NCBI GenBank assembly: GCA_018433085.1 | Contig: JAHDRW010000017.1 | Span: 1 to 64,000 of the forward strand | Direction: 5' to 3' | Length of the DNA: 64,000 nt | Source: Deltaproteobacteria bacterium | GTDB lineage: Bacteria > Desulfobacterota > Desulfomonilia > UBA1062 | In this document: positions 62,718-64,000 of the stretch, piece by piece | How positions within the stretch are numbered: the first letter of the stretch is position 1 | Layout: every line of letters begins with the position of its first letter | Translations under genes and position numbers: made by a program | The notes under the pieces: model-generated | Database searches by the model: none | Told to the model about the DNA's origin: nothing | What the model saw: the letters and a program-made list of their open reading frames with translations, nothing else

Positions 62718-62771
62718 AAAAAGAGGGACGGACCTTGCCGGCCCCCAAGGTGGTGCGTTTCAGGCTGTCGT

Positions 62772-63491
62772 TTAAAAAAACAGGTTCGCCCGTTTCAGGA
62801 ATTCCTGGAAGCGTTCCCGCTCGATCTTCAGGGCATCCTGGACAGGGACCTCGTTCTGTTTTTCGATGAGCGCCTTGATCTCGAGCATGATCCCGAAGTC
62901 GACCTCGGCGATATCCCGGGCGATCTGCTTTGCCCGGGGGATAAGCTCCCCGGGAGAAACCACCTCGTTGACGAGCCCGCACTTAAGCGCATCCTGCGCC
63001 GAGAGGGGCCTGCAGGTGAACGACAGCTGCTTGGCCATTCTCTGGCCCACTGCCTGCTGGAGCAGCTGCGTCATTCCCCACCCGGGGTGGATCCCGACCT
63101 TGGCGTGAGAGTCGATGAACCGTGCGTTTTCTGATGCGACGAGGAAATCGCAGTTGAGCGCGAGTTCGAAACCGCCGGTGATGGCGTTGCCGTTGATTGC
63201 GCCGATAATGGGCTTCATGCACGCGGCGAACACGTCCGGCATATCCCTGCCATCGCCGCGGGGGTCCTGCAGGTTTTCCTTGCCCACGACATTCAAGTCC
63301 AGTCCGGAGCAGAACGATTTGCCGTTTCCGGTGATGATCGCCACCTTGATCCCGTCGTTGCGCGCCGTCTCGTCGATGGCGCCGTACAGATCTGCGAGCA
63401 GGTCCCGGCAGATGGCGTTGTGCCTCTCGGGACGGTTCAGGGTGATCAGTGCCGTCGATTCTTCCACCGTGAACAGGACGGATTTCTCCAT
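62772..63491 (-). CDS. Enoyl-CoA hydratase/isomerase (crotonase) family protein
   Basis: The 239-residue protein has the crotonase fold signatures: ALITLNRPERHNAI, the oxyanion-loop segment SFCSGLDLNVVG and AINGNAITGGFELALNCDFLVAS, then KVGIHPGWGMTQLLQQAVG, in which the second conserved catalytic Glu position is Gly-Trp-like rather than Glu. That could mean isomerase or hydrolase rather than hydratase activity. Start at ATG 63491 after AAGGAG. It may serve beta-oxidation or ring degradation; no partner genes are adjacent. Confidence 0.88.
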   Translation of the reverse strand: MEKSVLFTVEESTALITLNRPERHNAICRDLLADLYGAIDETARNDGIKVAIITGNGKSFCSGLDLNVVGKENLQDPRGDGRDMPDVFAACMKPIIGAINGNAITGGFELALNCDFLVASENARFIDSHAKVGIHPGWGMTQLLQQAVGQRMAKQLSFTCRPLSAQDALKCGLVNEVVSPGELIPRAKQIARDIAEVDFGIMLEIKALIEKQNEVPVQDALKIERERFQEFLKRANLFF

Positions 63492-63587
63492 ATGCGGTCT
63501 CCTTTTGTGCCAAAGAACAGGCAGATCTTGGCGTCCCCCCGGGACCTGAGATCCATGGGGACGTGATAACGGCGGTTCATCTCCCCG

Positions 63588-63983
63588 CTACGAATCCGGG
63601 TGAGCCGGGAGTTCCGCGCCGAGCCAGGTGCTGGCCGCATCGTAATCCGGAAACACCCGGATGTTGTAAAAGCCCCTGTTGAGCAGAACCGTCTCTCCAA
63701 AAGCGTTCATATTCCCCTGGGCCGTTTTCCCCGGGTCCACGGTCGCCACCTTTACCCCTCGCGGAAAACGGCTCGATCCGAGCCACTTTCCCAGCTCGAA
63801 GACATGGTGTTCGGTGAGCGCGTTGGTCATGCGGTCCACGACGATTATTTTGGCCAGACCGTCATTACGGATGAATTGCCGTATCCTCTCCCATATCCGC
63901 CTGGCCTGCCCGGAATCCTTTTCACCGGTCAGCTCGACTATCCCGAGATCGTCGGTGCGGGTGTACCTGAATGAACAATCCAT
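63588..63983 (-). CDS. STAS/SpoIIAA-like protein
   Basis: The 131-residue protein has the strand-helix pattern of SpoIIAA-like (DUF3478) or STAS domains: LGIVELTGEKDSGQARRIWE at the N-terminus, LAKIIVVDRMTNAL as central strand, and WLGSSRFPRGVKVATVDPG. There is no signal peptide. Its ATG follows GGGGGG and lies just inside the right edge, 96 nt upstream of the crotonase gene on the same strand, so they may be co-transcribed. Role unknown. Confidence 0.6.
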   Translation of the reverse strand: MDCSFRYTRTDDLGIVELTGEKDSGQARRIWERIRQFIRNDGLAKIIVVDRMTNALTEHHVFELGKWLGSSRFPRGVKVATVDPGKTAQGNMNAFGETVLLNRGFYNIRVFPDYDAASTWLGAELPAHPDS

Positions 63984-64000
63984 GATGAACCCCCCATAAA

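Overview
The window is a GC-rich stretch of bacterial chromosome that best fits a strictly anaerobic Desulfobacterota (deltaproteobacterial) lineage. This is inferred from the gene mix: a PrsK/PrsR PEP-CTERM signalling pair, an NrpR-type regulator beside glutamate dehydrogenase, a glycyl radical enzyme with its activase, an ADP-forming acyl-CoA ligase subunit, FdhD, and an archaeal-type (type II) glyceraldehyde-3-phosphate dehydrogenase. I saw no rRNA, tRNA, CRISPR array, complete insertion sequence or phage gene.

Layout. 1-2.4 kb: the tail of an unknown gene, a ParA-like ATPase with an N-terminal helix-turn-helix, and two coiled-coil proteins. 2.4-2.6 kb: a 53-bp perfect palindrome with progressively truncated tandem copies. 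2.6-7 kb: prsR and prsK, divergent from a PEP-CTERM protein with a good sigma-54 promoter. 7-11.1 kb: a large outer-membrane barrel protein whose leader has no normal start codon, fdhD and an RlmB-type rRNA methylase. 11.3-17.1 kb: a four-gene operon (ThDP-dependent enzyme, zinc alcohol dehydrogenase, NAD-dependent epimerase/dehydratase, nitroreductase) facing a TetR regulator. 17.2-21.5 kb: a B12-binding radical SAM protein, then nrpR-gdhA. 21.8-27.2 kb: an operon of GntR regulator, glycyl radical enzyme, activating enzyme and a flavin split-barrel protein.

27.2-34 kb: DinB, a probable U32-peptidase remnant, a secreted metzincin, a small membrane protein, two tandem DUF4397 lipoproteins, an HD-domain protein and a YhbY-type RNA-binding protein. 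34-39 kb: a periplasmic-sensor hybrid histidine kinase, type II GAPDH and an unknown protein. 39-44.5 kb: envelope genes (beta-barrel, DUF4139 protein, SGNH-hydrolase lipoprotein with a lipase-chaperone-like partner, CPBP protease). 44.8-54.8 kb: acyl-CoA ligase alpha subunit, AEC carrier, a 5'-nucleotidase family protein, an MltB-type transglycosylase, an AI-2E family permease and a solute-binding protein. 55-64 kb: secreted nuclease, NlpC/P60 lipoprotein, a triple-repeat membrane protein, CBS protein, Met-rich Spy-like protein, Ktr/Trk potassium uptake pair, DUF3108 protein, enoyl-CoA hydratase and a STAS-like protein.

Much of the right half is cell-envelope and stress maintenance. The metabolic interest lies in the ThDP operon, the glycyl radical operon and the archaeal-type GAPDH. 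All functions are read from sequence motifs; no database search was possible.
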